This document shows, in pieces, positions 63,808-64,000 of a DNA stretch of 64,000 bases. The stretch comes from Sporosarcina sp. JAI121 (GTDB lineage Bacteria; Bacillota; Bacilli; Bacillales_A; Planococcaceae), in NCBI RefSeq assembly GCF_013408665.1, contig NZ_JACCCL010000001.1:386498-450497 (forward strand), given 5' to 3'. The notes beneath the pieces are model-generated. The model was not told the DNA's origin. It ran no database searches and saw nothing but the letters and a program-made list of their open reading frames with translations. Every line of letters starts with the position of its first letter. Within the stretch, counting starts at the first letter, position 1. The position numbers were made by a program, and so were the translations under genes.

Positions 63808-64000
63808 ATGAAGAAAAACATCGTTAAATCATTGTTGGTTTTATTCGTATTTTTATTTGTTATTACTATAGTAGGTTGTTCGAATGCTGAAAAAGGATCA
63901 ACCGAACAAAAAGAACAAAGTATAGACTCAGCTTTCATTTCTGAATTAAAAAAAGCATTAGAAAAAAGATGGGATTACATTGAAGATGTTGAAAATGAAA
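63808..64000 (+). CDS. Lipoprotein, truncated by window end
   Basis: The first 64 codons are present. Signal (KKNIVKSLLVLFVFLFVITI) with lipobox IVGC, then a polar linker (SNAEKGSTEQKEQ) and the start of a helical domain. TGGAGTGG lies upstream. Family cannot be judged from this part. Confidence 0.7.
   Translation, partial: MKKNIVKSLLVLFVFLFVITIVGCSNAEKGSTEQKEQSIDSAFISELKKALEKRWDYIEDVENE

Overview
The window looks like a chromosomal segment of a mesophilic, low-to-mid GC Firmicute of the Bacillales, most likely Planococcaceae (Sporosarcina-like). This is an inference from strong AGGAGG-type ribosome binding sites, frequent TTG/GTG starts, a complete type VIIb secretion locus in the Bacillus/Staphylococcus order, SLH-domain surface proteins, a DegU-like regulator and the YozG/DUF2975 gene pair. 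No rRNA, tRNA, CRISPR array or transposase gene was seen.

Layout. 0-11 kb: an exported Excalibur protein, three neighbouring zinc-ribbon membrane proteins (TcaA-like, Yip1-like, and a trypsin-like protease that shares the TcaA-type C-terminal domain), a secreted subtilase, a winged-helix protein and a large exported PIG-L-type deacetylase. 11.4-36.7 kb: a type VIIb secretion island. It opens with a DUF1672 lipoprotein and a lipase-headed effector candidate, then the core genes esxA, yukD/esaB, essB, essC, esaA and essA. These are followed by two LXG toxin cassettes with YwqH/YwqI-type partners, DUF5085-like and DUF4176 accessories, duplicated lipoproteins and a family of polytopic membrane proteins that are candidate immunity factors. 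36.8-44 kb: two small hypotheticals, a soluble histidine kinase/LuxR-type regulator pair divergent from three exported proteins that share a W-[YF] motif, and a YitT-family protein. 44.8-50.5 kb: a minus-strand cluster of three surface proteins (SLH+vWA, SLH, and a secreted protein of unknown family). 51.4-57.5 kb: a GAF-GAF-PAS-GGDEF-EAL protein overlapping a ThDP enzyme, then DUF2975/YozG and an internally duplicated hypothetical. 57.6-64 kb: a decaying region with several pseudogenes (including a phosphoglucomutase remnant), a VanZ-like protein, a DnaD-like protein, an orphan DegU-like regulator and a partial lipoprotein.

The most unusual content lies between the genes. Seven arrays of a 21-bp unit with core GTGTCCAAC occur, all on the plus strand. 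Wherever the order is clear they follow the same super-period: one 19-bp unit plus four 21-bp units, 103 bp in total. Because 103 is not a multiple of three, the long open frames that run through them are artefacts. Most arrays sit just after a hairpin element with core GGTGACTGTCACC. The same hairpin also heads two arrays of a second, apparently related 21-bp unit (core GACCGACCATAT). The hairpin also occurs alone, as perfect 33-bp palindromes whose arms co-vary, and once nested inside another repeat. A second structured family, about 100-200 bp and found in both orientations, fills the 1.5-kb gap that splits essB from essC and the 1-kb gap after essA. Its stems carry compensatory changes between copies.
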